6,473 nucleotides of DNA from Methanosarcinales archaeon (GTDB taxonomy: Archaea; Halobacteriota; Methanosarcinia; Methanosarcinales; Methanogasteraceae): positions 1 through 6,473 of the forward strand of contig DAOVGE010000061.1 in assembly GCA_030672605.1 (NCBI GenBank). The letters run 5' to 3'. This document shows, one piece after another, positions 1-5,233 of the stretch. The notes beneath the pieces were generated by a model that was given only the letters and a program-made list of their open reading frames with translations, was not told where the DNA came from and did not search any database. The position numbers and the translations under genes were made by a program. Every line of letters starts with the position of its first letter. Positions within the stretch are counted from its first letter, which is position 1.

Positions 1-185
1 ACCTGCCCATGCCGGTACAGTTCTGTGCCGATGAGTGTCTTCTTTTCAGGCTTGTTTTCCAAAAACACGCGAAAAGCGGCTGTCAATACGTCGCTTCCCG
101 AGGGATATTCTCCGGATTCCACCAGAATCTCGATCCCCCGGATCATCGCTAGCGGCATGTTTAAGGCTGCTATCTGTTCTTCCAT
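1..185 (-). CDS. Ribbon-helix-helix regulator/antitoxin, N-terminal part (runs off left edge)
   Basis: Only the first 61 codons are present; the reading frame is open to the window edge. Residues 1-14 fit the DNA-contacting strand of a ribbon-helix-helix (CopG/ParD-like) fold. Residues 16-27 (RGIEILVESGEY) fit helix 1 and the turn, and 28-43 (PSGSDVLTAAFRVFLE) fit helix 2. The family consensus in this stretch is roughly a helix ending in ESGEYPSRS followed by a second amphipathic helix. Residues 51-61 (LIGTELYRHGQ) resemble the start of a UPF0175-type helix-turn-helix (ELYrrGevSlgkAAe), so this may be the archaeal antitoxin type that combines both parts; that is inference because the rest is missing. 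Such genes often precede a PIN-domain toxin gene, which would lie off the left edge. The start at 185 is supported by GGTGATC two bases upstream, an exact complement of the usual archaeal 16S rRNA 3' end. Confidence 0.72.
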   Translation of the reverse strand, partial: MEEQIAALNMPLAMIRGIEILVESGEYPSGSDVLTAAFRVFLENKPEKKTLIGTELYRHGQ

Positions 186-187
186 AC

Positions 188-194
188 GATCACC
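188..194 (-). promoter_or_regulatory. Shine-Dalgarno sequence of the ribbon-helix-helix gene
   Basis: On the minus strand GGTGATC ends two bases before the ATG at 185. It matches the anti-Shine-Dalgarno GATCACC of archaeal 16S rRNA exactly and fixes the start of the gene. It contrasts with purD and argH in this window, which show no such motif. Confidence 0.6.
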
Positions 195-216
195 ATATCG
201 ATACTGATTATTGCTG

Positions 217-225
217 TTATTTAAT
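217..225 (-). promoter_or_regulatory. Possible TATA box for the ribbon-helix-helix gene
   Basis: Minus-strand ATTAAATAA lies about 27 bp upstream of the Shine-Dalgarno sequence, so the predicted transcript would start near 194 with a leader of roughly ten bases. The purine-rich AAAAG just upstream could serve as a BRE. This is position-based inference. Confidence 0.4.
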
Positions 226-331
226 CTTTTCTAAAAGGGAAACTGCTGACCATCGCTCCATTTTCTGGTTTTTGACAAAGGAGAGACTTTGGGATTATGT
301 GCCGGGTAGGCAGAACTGTTGGGTGCATTGA

Positions 332-454
332 TCAGGGAACTGAGCCCTTGTCCTGCTGATAGATAATTCGGACGTATTCTGGTTTATGGCGCAGAAAGAT
401 CTTACATACCTGACAACAGCGAACATCGTGATAACACTTTTTGCAACCGGGCAT
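332..454 (-). CDS. Possible 40-residue cysteine-rich (zinc-binding?) mini-protein
   Basis: A short minus-strand frame from ATG at 454 to TGA at 332-334 encodes 40 residues. Its first 17 residues hold five cysteines and one histidine in the order C4-x2-C7, H9, C13-C14, C17 (CKKCYHDVRCCQVCK), the kind of spacing seen in small zinc ribbons. The rest (residues 18-40) is basic, then ends in KGSVP. No family is recognised. The ATG is the only start candidate after the upstream in-frame TAG. A purine-rich GAGGAG abuts it but is too close to be a good Shine-Dalgarno site, and I see no TATA box. The frame begins about nine bases downstream (minus sense) of repeat copy Y1, so its 5' region would be repeat sequence. 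It could be a chance frame in an otherwise gene-free stretch. Confidence 0.33.
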   Translation of the reverse strand: MPGCKKCYHDVRCCQVCKIFLRHKPEYVRIIYQQDKGSVP

Positions 455-462
455 CTCCTCTA

Positions 463-543
463 CCTTTCGCGTCTCTCTCGCCTATTCTCGTTATGTTGGA
501 AAGAGAACGCAAAGACGCGAGGACGCGGGTGGCGCAAAGAACA
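463..543 (-). repeat. Repeat family Y, copy 1 (GCGTCTTTGCG type, imperfect inverted repeat)
   Basis: Read on the minus strand this segment begins TTCTTTGCG, contains GCGTCTTTGCGTT, and after a short spacer continues AACGAGAA...GGCG..AGAGACGCGAA. It aligns along its length with 2649-2718 read on the plus strand, so the two copies are inverted relative to each other. The halves are partly complementary, giving an imperfect hairpin. Short TTTGCGTC-like units recur within each half. Confidence 0.65.
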
Positions 544-721
544 AAAATCTCTCGGTTGGTGATCATGTTTATGAGCATCAGTCGCTCTTGTGTTCACGGT
601 CAGATTGTCCATTACACTTTCTGCTTTATTTGAGCTCCGCCCATTGGTTCGCATCCATGCAACATCTTGGCGGTCCTTCCACCCACCCCACCCCGCCGCG
701 AAGATGCCAGCCCCGGCACCC
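543..721. other. Gene-free stretch upstream of the tRNA cluster
   Basis: I see no supportable gene here. Frames on both strands are short and run into repeat Y1. The segment around 679-694 is strongly C-rich on the plus strand, so the minus strand has G-runs of 4, 4, 3 and 2; that falls short of a standard three-layer quadruplex motif. The stretch ends at the TATA box of tRNA-Ile. Confidence 0.5.
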
Positions 722-730
722 GATATATTA
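722..730 (+). promoter_or_regulatory. Probable TATA box of tRNA-Ile
   Basis: GATATATTA is centred about 36 bp before the mature tRNA 5' end. With the usual archaeal spacing of 26-27 bp, transcription would start near 752-753 and RNase P would remove a leader of about nine bases. Confidence 0.55.
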
Positions 731-761
731 AAGTAGAATACGGTTCACCATGTTATCTGTC

Positions 762-835
762 GGGCCCGTAGCTTAGCCAGGTGGAGCGCACGGCTGATAA
801 CCGTGAGGTCCTGCGTTCGAATCGCAGCGGGCCCA
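762..835 (+). tRNA. tRNA-Ile (anticodon GAT)
   Basis: A full cloverleaf can be drawn. The acceptor stem pairs GGGCCCG (762-768) with CGGGCCC (828-834), with discriminator A835. The anticodon stem is CACGG/CCGTG with loop CTGATAA, anticodon GAT at 796-798, which reads AUC and AUU. The T arm is CTGCG-TTCGAAT-CGCAG. No intron is seen and CCA is not encoded, as is usual in archaea. It has its own upstream TATA box, so it is probably transcribed apart from the two tRNA genes that follow 67 bp later. Confidence 0.95.
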
Positions 836-869
836 TCATTCCGACCATTCTGCCAGCACTTTCCGATGG

Positions 870-877
870 TTTTAAAT
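870..877 (+). promoter_or_regulatory. Probable TATA box of the tRNA-Phe/tRNA-Gly/argH unit
   Basis: TTTTAAAT is centred about 29 bp before the 5' end of tRNA-Phe, placing the start of transcription at about 900-901. It is the last recognisable TATA-like element before argH, so it may also drive tRNA-Gly and argH. Confidence 0.55.
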
Positions 878-902
878 GATATGTGTCTGAATTGTTATTT
901 AC

Positions 903-976
903 GCCGTGATAGCTCAGCCCGGGAGAGCGCTGCGCTGAAGACGCAGTTGTCCCCGGTTCAAATCCGGGTCACGGCA
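903..976 (+). tRNA. tRNA-Phe (anticodon GAA)
   Basis: The acceptor stem pairs GCCGTGA (903-909) with TCACGGC (969-975), with discriminator A976. The anticodon stem is CTGCG/CGCAG around loop CTGAAGA, anticodon GAA at 937-939. The T arm is CCCGG-TTCAAAT-CCGGG. There is no intron and no encoded CCA. tRNA-Gly begins 23 bases further on without a visible promoter between them, which suggests one precursor transcript. Confidence 0.95.
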
Positions 977-999
977 TGTCCTTCTCACAACAACCACGC

Positions 1000-1071
1000 G
1001 CGCCGGTAGTGTAGTGGTTATCACCGGGCGTTGCCAACGCTCGAACTCGGGTTCGAATCCCGACCGGCGCA
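1000..1071 (+). tRNA. tRNA-Gly (anticodon GCC)
   Basis: The acceptor stem pairs GCGCCGG (1000-1006) with CCGGCGC (1064-1070), with discriminator A1071. The anticodon stem is GGGCG/CGCTC (one G-T pair) around loop TTGCCAA, anticodon GCC at 1033-1035. The T arm is TCGGG-TTCGAAT-CCCGA. No intron or encoded CCA. The argH ATG follows after only TTT (1072-1074), so 3'-end processing of this tRNA by RNase Z would also create the 5' end of the argH message if the two are co-transcribed. Confidence 0.95.
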
Positions 1072-1074
1072 TTT

Positions 1075-2523
1075 ATGCGTAAAGCACGTCTTTCTGCGCA
1101 ACCCGCAGATGTTCTGCGATTCACATCTTCTATTGATTCCGATAAATGGATATTTGACGCAGACATCAATGTTGACCGTGCGCACGTCGTGATGCTGACA
1201 GAAGAAGACATAATCACGGCTGAAACCTCATCTCTCATACTTTCTGCGATTAGTGTGATCCAAAAGGAGGGCATCTCAGCGCTTCCGCCAGAAGAGGATA
1301 TCCACGCCGCAATCGAGTCAAAACTCATTGAAATGGTCGGCGAGGACACTGGCGGGCGCATGCACACCGGACGCAGCCGCAACGACGAGGTCGCAACATG
1401 CATCCGCATGCGGCTGCGCGATGAGCTCTTGAAGATGATGCGTGAATTGATCGGTCTCAGGAAAGTCCTGATAACGCATGCGAAAGAGCATATTGAGACG
1501 CTGATTCCCGGATTCACGCACACCCAGCATGCCCAGCCCACGACGCTTGCACATCATCTGCTTGCGCATGCGGGCGCGCTGGCGCGGGACTTTGATCGGC
1601 TGGGCGGTGCGTACACACGCGTGAACCAGAGTCCGCTGGGTGCGGCTGCATTTGCGGGAACGGGTTTTCCGGTAAACCGGATGCGGACATGCGAGCTTCT
1701 CGGATTCGACGGCACAATTGAGAACTCAATGGATGCGGTCAGCGCACGAGACTTCATGATCGAGTCGGTGGCTGCGTTTGCCAATCTCATGATCGATCTG
1801 AGCAGAATCGCAGCCGAACTCATCCTCTGGTCCACTTCCGAATTTGATTACATCACAATCGATGACAGATATGCGTCCACGTCCTCGATTATGCCGCAGA
1901 AGAAGAATCCGGATGTTGCGGAGCTAATACGTGGGAAAACCGGCAGTGTGATCGCTGCTGCTACCGGCATACTCACGATTGCAAAGGCGCTTCCCATGAG
2001 TTACAACCGTGACCTACAGGACGCAACCCCACACCTCCAGAGTGCCGCACAGGATACGCTCGCAAGCGTCCGTATGACTGCGGGCATGATCGACACGATC
2101 ACGGTTAACAAAGAGAATCTCGCACGGCAAGCGACCGCGGGGTTTGCCATGGCAACCGAACTTGCGGATACACTGGTGCGATCGTGCGGAATCTCGTTTC
2201 GGACGGCGCATCAGATCGTTGGAAGACTCGTACGAATGAATGTACTCCCATCGCTCGAAACAATCGATGAGATCGCAGTCTCGATTGCGAACATTCGGCT
2301 CAGCGATCTCGGTCTGGATGGGACTGTGATATCAAGTGCGCTCGATCCAATGGCATCGATCCGCACTCACGCAGGAGGCGGTCCTGCACCGGATGATGTG
2401 ACGCGAGTGATTGCAATCTTCGAGGATAAACTGGACGCGGATCGGGTTTCGCTCGATCGCAGCTCTGAACAGGTAAACCTGGCGATGCAGCTTCTTGATC
2501 GGGAAACGGCGAAGTACGTGTAG
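1075..2523 (+). CDS. argH: Argininosuccinate lyase
   Basis: ArgH, cytoplasmic, splits argininosuccinate into arginine and fumarate, the last step of arginine synthesis. The 482 residues are close to the usual length (about 460-495). Family marks include DKWIF (23-27), EDIH (74-77), GRSRNDEVAT (99-108), the HTQHAQPTTLAHH stretch (149-161) with its conserved base-side histidine region, SPLGAAAFAGTGF (186-198), ENSMDAVSARDF (216-227), and the signature loop SSIMPQKKNPD (270-280) with the likely catalytic serine at 271. The start is unusual. The ATG is three bases after tRNA-Gly, the nearest upstream in-frame stop (1012-1014) lies inside the tRNA, and no ATG, GTG or TTG lies between. There is therefore no Shine-Dalgarno site and no own TATA box. 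Compared from memory with the Methanosarcina protein, the N-terminus is about four residues shorter, so the start fits. Confidence 0.97.
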   Translation: MRKARLSAQPADVLRFTSSIDSDKWIFDADINVDRAHVVMLTEEDIITAETSSLILSAISVIQKEGISALPPEEDIHAAIESKLIEMVGEDTGGRMHTGRSRNDEVATCIRMRLRDELLKMMRELIGLRKVLITHAKEHIETLIPGFTHTQHAQPTTLAHHLLAHAGALARDFDRLGGAYTRVNQSPLGAAAFAGTGFPVNRMRTCELLGFDGTIENSMDAVSARDFMIESVAAFANLMIDLSRIAAELILWSTSEFDYITIDDRYASTSSIMPQKKNPDVAELIRGKTGSVIAAATGILTIAKALPMSYNRDLQDATPHLQSAAQDTLASVRMTAGMIDTITVNKENLARQATAGFAMATELADTLVRSCGISFRTAHQIVGRLVRMNVLPSLETIDEIAVSIANIRLSDLGLDGTVISSALDPMASIRTHAGGGPAPDDVTRVIAIFEDKLDADRVSLDRSSEQVNLAMQLLDRETAKYV

Positions 2524-2559
2524 TTGCAATCCGCAATTTTGCTAAAACTTCCGGTTTCT

Positions 2560-2612
2560 GTACTTACTCATTAGTATGTGGATATCCGCACATACACCAC
2601 GAGATGGCACAA
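2560..2612 (+). repeat. Repeat family X, copy 1
   Basis: Begins 36 bases after the argH stop with GTACTTACTC and ends CCACGAGATGGCACAA. It aligns over its whole length with 4251-4304 just after purD, with ATCCGCA and CCACGAGAT among the best preserved blocks. In this copy family Z does not follow directly; about 190 bases containing repeat Y2 intervene. Confidence 0.6.
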
Positions 2613-2648
2613 TCGAAAAGTTCAGTGAGATACACCTGGAGACTTTTG

Positions 2649-2718
2649 TTCTTTGCGTCATTGCGTCTTTGCGTTATTGTTTTTCAATTTAACGAGAAAG
2701 GCGCAGAGACGCGAAGAG
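2649..2718 (+). repeat. Repeat family Y, copy 2 (GCGTCTTTGCG type, hairpin)
   Basis: The left arm (2649-2675, TTCTTTGCGTCATTGCG...) and right arm (2691-2718, AACGAGAAAGGCGCAGAGACG...) are imperfectly complementary around a 15-base loop containing TTTTT (2680-2684). It is the inverted partner of 463-543. A further GTCTTTGGCGTT at 2741-2752 looks like a stray unit. The T-run could help end argH transcription, but that is a guess. Confidence 0.65.
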
Positions 2719-2760
2719 TGTTGTCAATTGCGGTCTTCACGTCTTTGGCGTTGTTGTACA

Positions 2761-2887
2761 TCCAACTGACCATTATAGAAATCACTGGATTTCCAGACAG
2801 TGCCACACAAGATTAACCTGGAAATCTTGTGAAAATCTGTGCAATCTTGTGGTTCCTGCTACGATATTGAGCATGCTCCAACTGACC
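2761..2887. repeat. 11-bp direct repeats bracketing a repeat-Z element
   Basis: TCCAACTGACC occurs exactly at 2761-2771 and again at 2877-2887, with 105 bases between them that include repeat Z copy 1. Exact short direct repeats around a hairpin element look like a target-site duplication from insertion of a small non-coding element, but an 11-bp match in a repeat-rich spacer could also be chance. Confidence 0.4.
2806..2859 (+). repeat. Repeat family Z, copy 1 (CACAAGATT hairpin)
   Basis: CACAAGATT (2806-2814) is perfectly complementary to AATCTTGTG (2823-2831) across an 8-base loop. AATCTTGTGG recurs at 2843-2852 and can pair with the same left arm, so two alternative hairpins exist. The segment through GGTTCCTGC aligns with 4300-4376 after purD, apart from an extra 22-base hairpin in that copy. 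Confidence 0.65.
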
Positions 2888-2910
2888 GCCCCCACACTAT
2901 CCAGCAAAAC

Positions 2911-2918
2911 TCTTATAA
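2911..2918 (+). promoter_or_regulatory. TATA box of purD (leaderless mRNA predicted)
   Basis: TCTTATAA is preceded by GCAAAAC, a reasonable BRE. Its centre lies about 28 bp upstream of the purD ATG, so the predicted transcript start falls at or within one or two bases of the initiation codon. No Shine-Dalgarno motif is present before the ATG, which agrees with a leaderless message. Confidence 0.6.
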
Positions 2919-2942
2919 CACTCTTTTGCGACAGTCCCAATC

Positions 2943-4250
2943 ATGAAGATACTACTCGTAGGCGGTGGCGGCAGAGAGCACGTGATTGCAGAGGCGGTCG
3001 CACGCAGCACGCGTAACCCTGAACTGTACGCGGTGATGAGCAGAAAGAACCCGGGAATTGCGAGATTGTGCAAGGATTTCCTGATCGCAAACGAAGATGT
3101 GGAGTCGGTACTCCCGTACGCAGGATCGATAAAGATCGATTTCGCGGTGATCGGTCCGGAGGCGCCGCTCGGGCGCAGCCTCGCTGATAAACTCGAGGAA
3201 AAAGGGATTCCGTGCCTCGGACCGAGATGTGCTCCGGCACAGATCGAACTGGACAAAGCGTGGGCTCGCACATTCATGCGAAGACACAATATCGAGGGGT
3301 GCCCGGCATTCGAGGTCTTCGATTGTGGTGAGACTGCGAGTGCGCACGCGGCGATCGACGAACTCGGTGATGTCGCCATAAAACCGACCGGTCTCACCGG
3401 AGGGAAGGGTGTCAAGGTGATGGGCGACCATTTCGATCTTGAAGGCGCAAAGGAGTACGTATCCGAGCTTCTGGATACCGGATCCGTTGTTATCGAGGAG
3501 AATCTCAAAGGAGAGGAGTTTACTGTGCAGGCATTCAGTGATGGCGAGACGCTTGCGTTCGCACCCGCTGTGCAGGACCACAAACGCGCTTACGACGGCG
3601 ATAAGGGACCGAACACCGGGGGTATGGGCTCCTACTCGGATGCAGGGGATCTGCTTCCGTTCATGCGTGAGGAGGACTACGAGGCTGCGAAGAGAATCAT
3701 GCAGGATACCGTGAGAAGCATCAAGAAGGACGTGGGAGCCTACAAAGGCATTCTCTATGGTCAGTTCATGCTAACGGCAACTGGGATCAAGGTAATCGAG
3801 TTCAACGCACGATTTGGAGACCCTGAGGCAATGAACGTGATTCCGCTGCTCAAAACTGATTTTGTGAACATCCTCTCCGCAATCGCAGACGAGTCGCTCT
3901 CAAATCTCGATGTCGAATTCGAACGCCTCGCAACCGTCTGCAAGTACGCAGTGCCGGCAGGATACCCTGAGAGCCCTACAAAGGACTCGGTTGTTGAGAT
4001 TGATGACGCAGGCACCGGAGATGCTCTCATCTTCTACTCGAGTGTTTACGAGAAGGACGGGCAGGTATACACCACCGGATCGCGTGCAATTGCGGTCGTG
4101 GGGATCGCACCTACGATTGCAGAGGCTGAAAAGATCGCATCAGCGGGACTATCCGGAATACACGGAGATTTGCATGCGAGATCCGACATCGGGACCGCAG
4201 CGCTCGTGGATCAGCGGGTCAGACATGCCGCGAGCCTGCGTGGTCTGTGA
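2943..4250 (+). CDS. purD: Phosphoribosylamine-glycine ligase (GAR synthetase)
   Basis: PurD, cytoplasmic, joins glycine to 5-phosphoribosylamine using ATP, the second step of purine synthesis. The 435 residues match the normal length. The N-terminal domain starts MKILLVGGGGREH (1-13) and holds GPEAPL (71-76). The ATP-grasp core shows KPTGLTGGKGV (147-157), EENLKGEEFTVQAFSDG (185-201), QDHKRAYDGDKGPNTGGMG (211-229) and the metal-binding EFNARFGDPE (286-295). The C-terminal domain ends with GDLHARSDIGT (408-418), where many relatives have HRxDIGT. All expected motifs are intact. The ATG at 2943 places GGGGREH at the usual distance from the N-terminus and matches the promoter spacing. No other purine gene is in the window. 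It is convergent with the M50 gene, with a repeat composite between the two stops. Confidence 0.98.
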   Translation: MKILLVGGGGREHVIAEAVARSTRNPELYAVMSRKNPGIARLCKDFLIANEDVESVLPYAGSIKIDFAVIGPEAPLGRSLADKLEEKGIPCLGPRCAPAQIELDKAWARTFMRRHNIEGCPAFEVFDCGETASAHAAIDELGDVAIKPTGLTGGKGVKVMGDHFDLEGAKEYVSELLDTGSVVIEENLKGEEFTVQAFSDGETLAFAPAVQDHKRAYDGDKGPNTGGMGSYSDAGDLLPFMREEDYEAAKRIMQDTVRSIKKDVGAYKGILYGQFMLTATGIKVIEFNARFGDPEAMNVIPLLKTDFVNILSAIADESLSNLDVEFERLATVCKYAVPAGYPESPTKDSVVEIDDAGTGDALIFYSSVYEKDGQVYTTGSRAIAVVGIAPTIAEAEKIASAGLSGIHGDLHARSDIGTAALVDQRVRHAASLRGL

Positions 4251-4304
4251 GTACTTACTCCATATTGAGTAGACATCCGCATATAAAACCACGAGATTGC
4301 ACAA
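4251..4304 (+). repeat. Repeat family X, copy 2
   Basis: Starts immediately after the purD stop with GTACTTACTC, shared exactly with 2560-2569, and runs through CATCCGCA and CCACGAGATTGCACAA. Here X overlaps directly with repeat Z, giving an uninterrupted X-Z composite. Confidence 0.6.
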
Positions 4305-4377
4305 GATTAACACAGAAATCCTGTGGAGATGGCTGCGCCGCTGCTTCGCAGACTGTGTGATCTTGTGGTTCCTACCA
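4287..4377. repeat. Repeat family Z, copy 2 (long imperfect palindrome with two inner hairpins)
   Basis: The outer arms 4287-4303 (AACCACGAGATTGCACA) and 4354-4370 (TGTGTGATCTTGTGGTT) are complementary at 14 of 17 positions. Inside lie two small hairpins, CACAG/CTGTG (4311-4315 with 4321-4325) and CTGCG/CGCAG (4333-4337 with 4347-4351), so a three-way junction can be drawn. The second inner hairpin is absent from copy 1. It sits between the convergent stops of purD and the M50 gene and could act as a two-way terminator or be a decayed miniature element. Confidence 0.6.
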
Positions 4378-4425
4378 CACGTTACCCGCGCATGTACGTT
4401 TGTGACTCTGCTTCATGGTCGCGGC

Positions 4426-5112
4426 TCAGCCAGAAAAGAGCAGGGATCCCCCAATATACCACATCGAAATAATCAGGAGAAATATCCCGGCGAACGCGGG
4501 TTTGCTCCATGTGAACACTTTTTTGCCGTCGAGAACGCTGAATGGCAGCATATTGAATCCAGCAAGCCAGAGGTTGATCCGCATGCCAAGAACTATGGCA
4601 AGCTCCCCGTATGCCCCAAATCCTTCGACAAAACTACGTTGCATGGAGATGAATAGAAAAATAACCGCCAGCAGGACGTTCATGAGCGGACCGGCAGCAG
4701 CAATGCGTCCGTTCTGCTCACTGGTGATGTAGGATCCGGATATGTACACGGCACCGGGCGCTGCAAATAAAAATCCTATCAGATACGCCATCCCGACTGC
4801 GAGCATTAGAAACTGGGGGCTCATCCGAAACTCTGCCCACAGACCGTACCGCTGCGCAACGACCTTGTGCGCAAGTTCGTGCAATATGAATCCGATCCCG
4901 ACCGTAAAGAGAGATACGAGGTAAAAATGGATCGCGGTTCCGCTGAATGGGTGGGCTCGTGCACTATCTGATAGCACGAACGCAAACGCAAACGATATCG
5001 CAATCCATGCGATTATGAGGTGTTGCACTTCGATGCCACTGATTCGAATGCGGGTCTTTTGCCTTGGCTGCGGTCTTCCAATGGTGTAGATTCTCGAATC
5101 CATCGCTGGCAT
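4426..5112 (-). CDS. M50 (site-2 protease-like) membrane zinc metalloprotease
   Basis: A 228-residue integral membrane protein of the peptidase M50 family, which cleaves substrates within or next to the membrane. The zinc-binding HELAH motif is at 78-82. AAAGPLMN (138-145) matches the conserved AGPxxN segment, and NMLPFSVLDGKK (187-198) matches the NxxPxxxLDG motif whose aspartate (D195) is the third zinc ligand. Hydrophobic stretches at about 31-48, 61-77, 97-120, 138-157, 168-187 and 206-224 suggest six membrane segments; the N-terminal 26 residues are basic and probably cytoplasmic. No PDZ or CBS domain is present, so it is the short archaeal form. Its substrate is unknown. ATGs at 5112 and 5103 are both possible; neither has a Shine-Dalgarno site, and the only TATA-like sequence (GAAGTATCAA, 5131-5140) does not decide between them. 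Confidence 0.9.
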   Translation of the reverse strand: MPAMDSRIYTIGRPQPRQKTRIRISGIEVQHLIIAWIAISFAFAFVLSDSARAHPFSGTAIHFYLVSLFTVGIGFILHELAHKVVAQRYGLWAEFRMSPQFLMLAVGMAYLIGFLFAAPGAVYISGSYITSEQNGRIAAAGPLMNVLLAVIFLFISMQRSFVEGFGAYGELAIVLGMRINLWLAGFNMLPFSVLDGKKVFTWSKPAFAGIFLLIISMWYIGGSLLFSG

Positions 5113-5233
5113 ATTGTTCTATGAGCGGGGTTGATACTTCAATGCTTTGCTCTTTGTGGCTGTTGGTTTTGGTCTCCGGGATGGTGACCGGGATTGTGGG
5201 GGGCTGTCACGTCGCCGCCGCACCATGCGGATA
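5113..5233. other. Spacer between the UPF0282 and M50 genes
   Basis: This 121-bp gap separates two genes on the same strand. I see no hairpin followed by a T-run. The weak TATA-like sequence at 5131-5140 could give the M50 gene its own promoter, so co-transcription is possible but not shown. A plus-strand frame across this gap has a hydrophobic stretch but mostly lies opposite the UPF0282 gene. Confidence 0.4.

Noticed and set aside
460..654. Minus-strand frame of 64 residues ending in a basic arginine-rich tail
   Set aside because: Its second half is a translation of repeat Y1 and the rest has no recognisable features.
675..694. Possible G-quadruplex on the minus strand upstream of tRNA-Ile
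   Set aside because: Only three G-runs of three or more are present, followed by runs of two, so the standard three-layer pattern is not met.
969..1541. Minus-strand frame of 190 residues opposite argH and two tRNAs
   Set aside because: It runs through tRNA-Gly and argH on the opposite strand; both are certain, so this is a shadow frame.
2604..2816. Plus-strand frame of 70 residues between argH and purD
   Set aside because: It is translated repeat Y2 and its flanks, has no family resemblance, and lacks a ribosome binding site or fitting promoter.
2952..3583. Long minus-strand frames (over 200 residues) opposite purD
   Set aside because: They lie wholly antisense to a clear purD gene and are rich in serine, arginine and proline, typical of frames opposite coding sequence.
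2561..4304. CRISPR array from recurring short repeats
   Set aside because: The repeats are diverged, differ in length, occur once or twice each, and are not regularly spaced; no cas gene is present.
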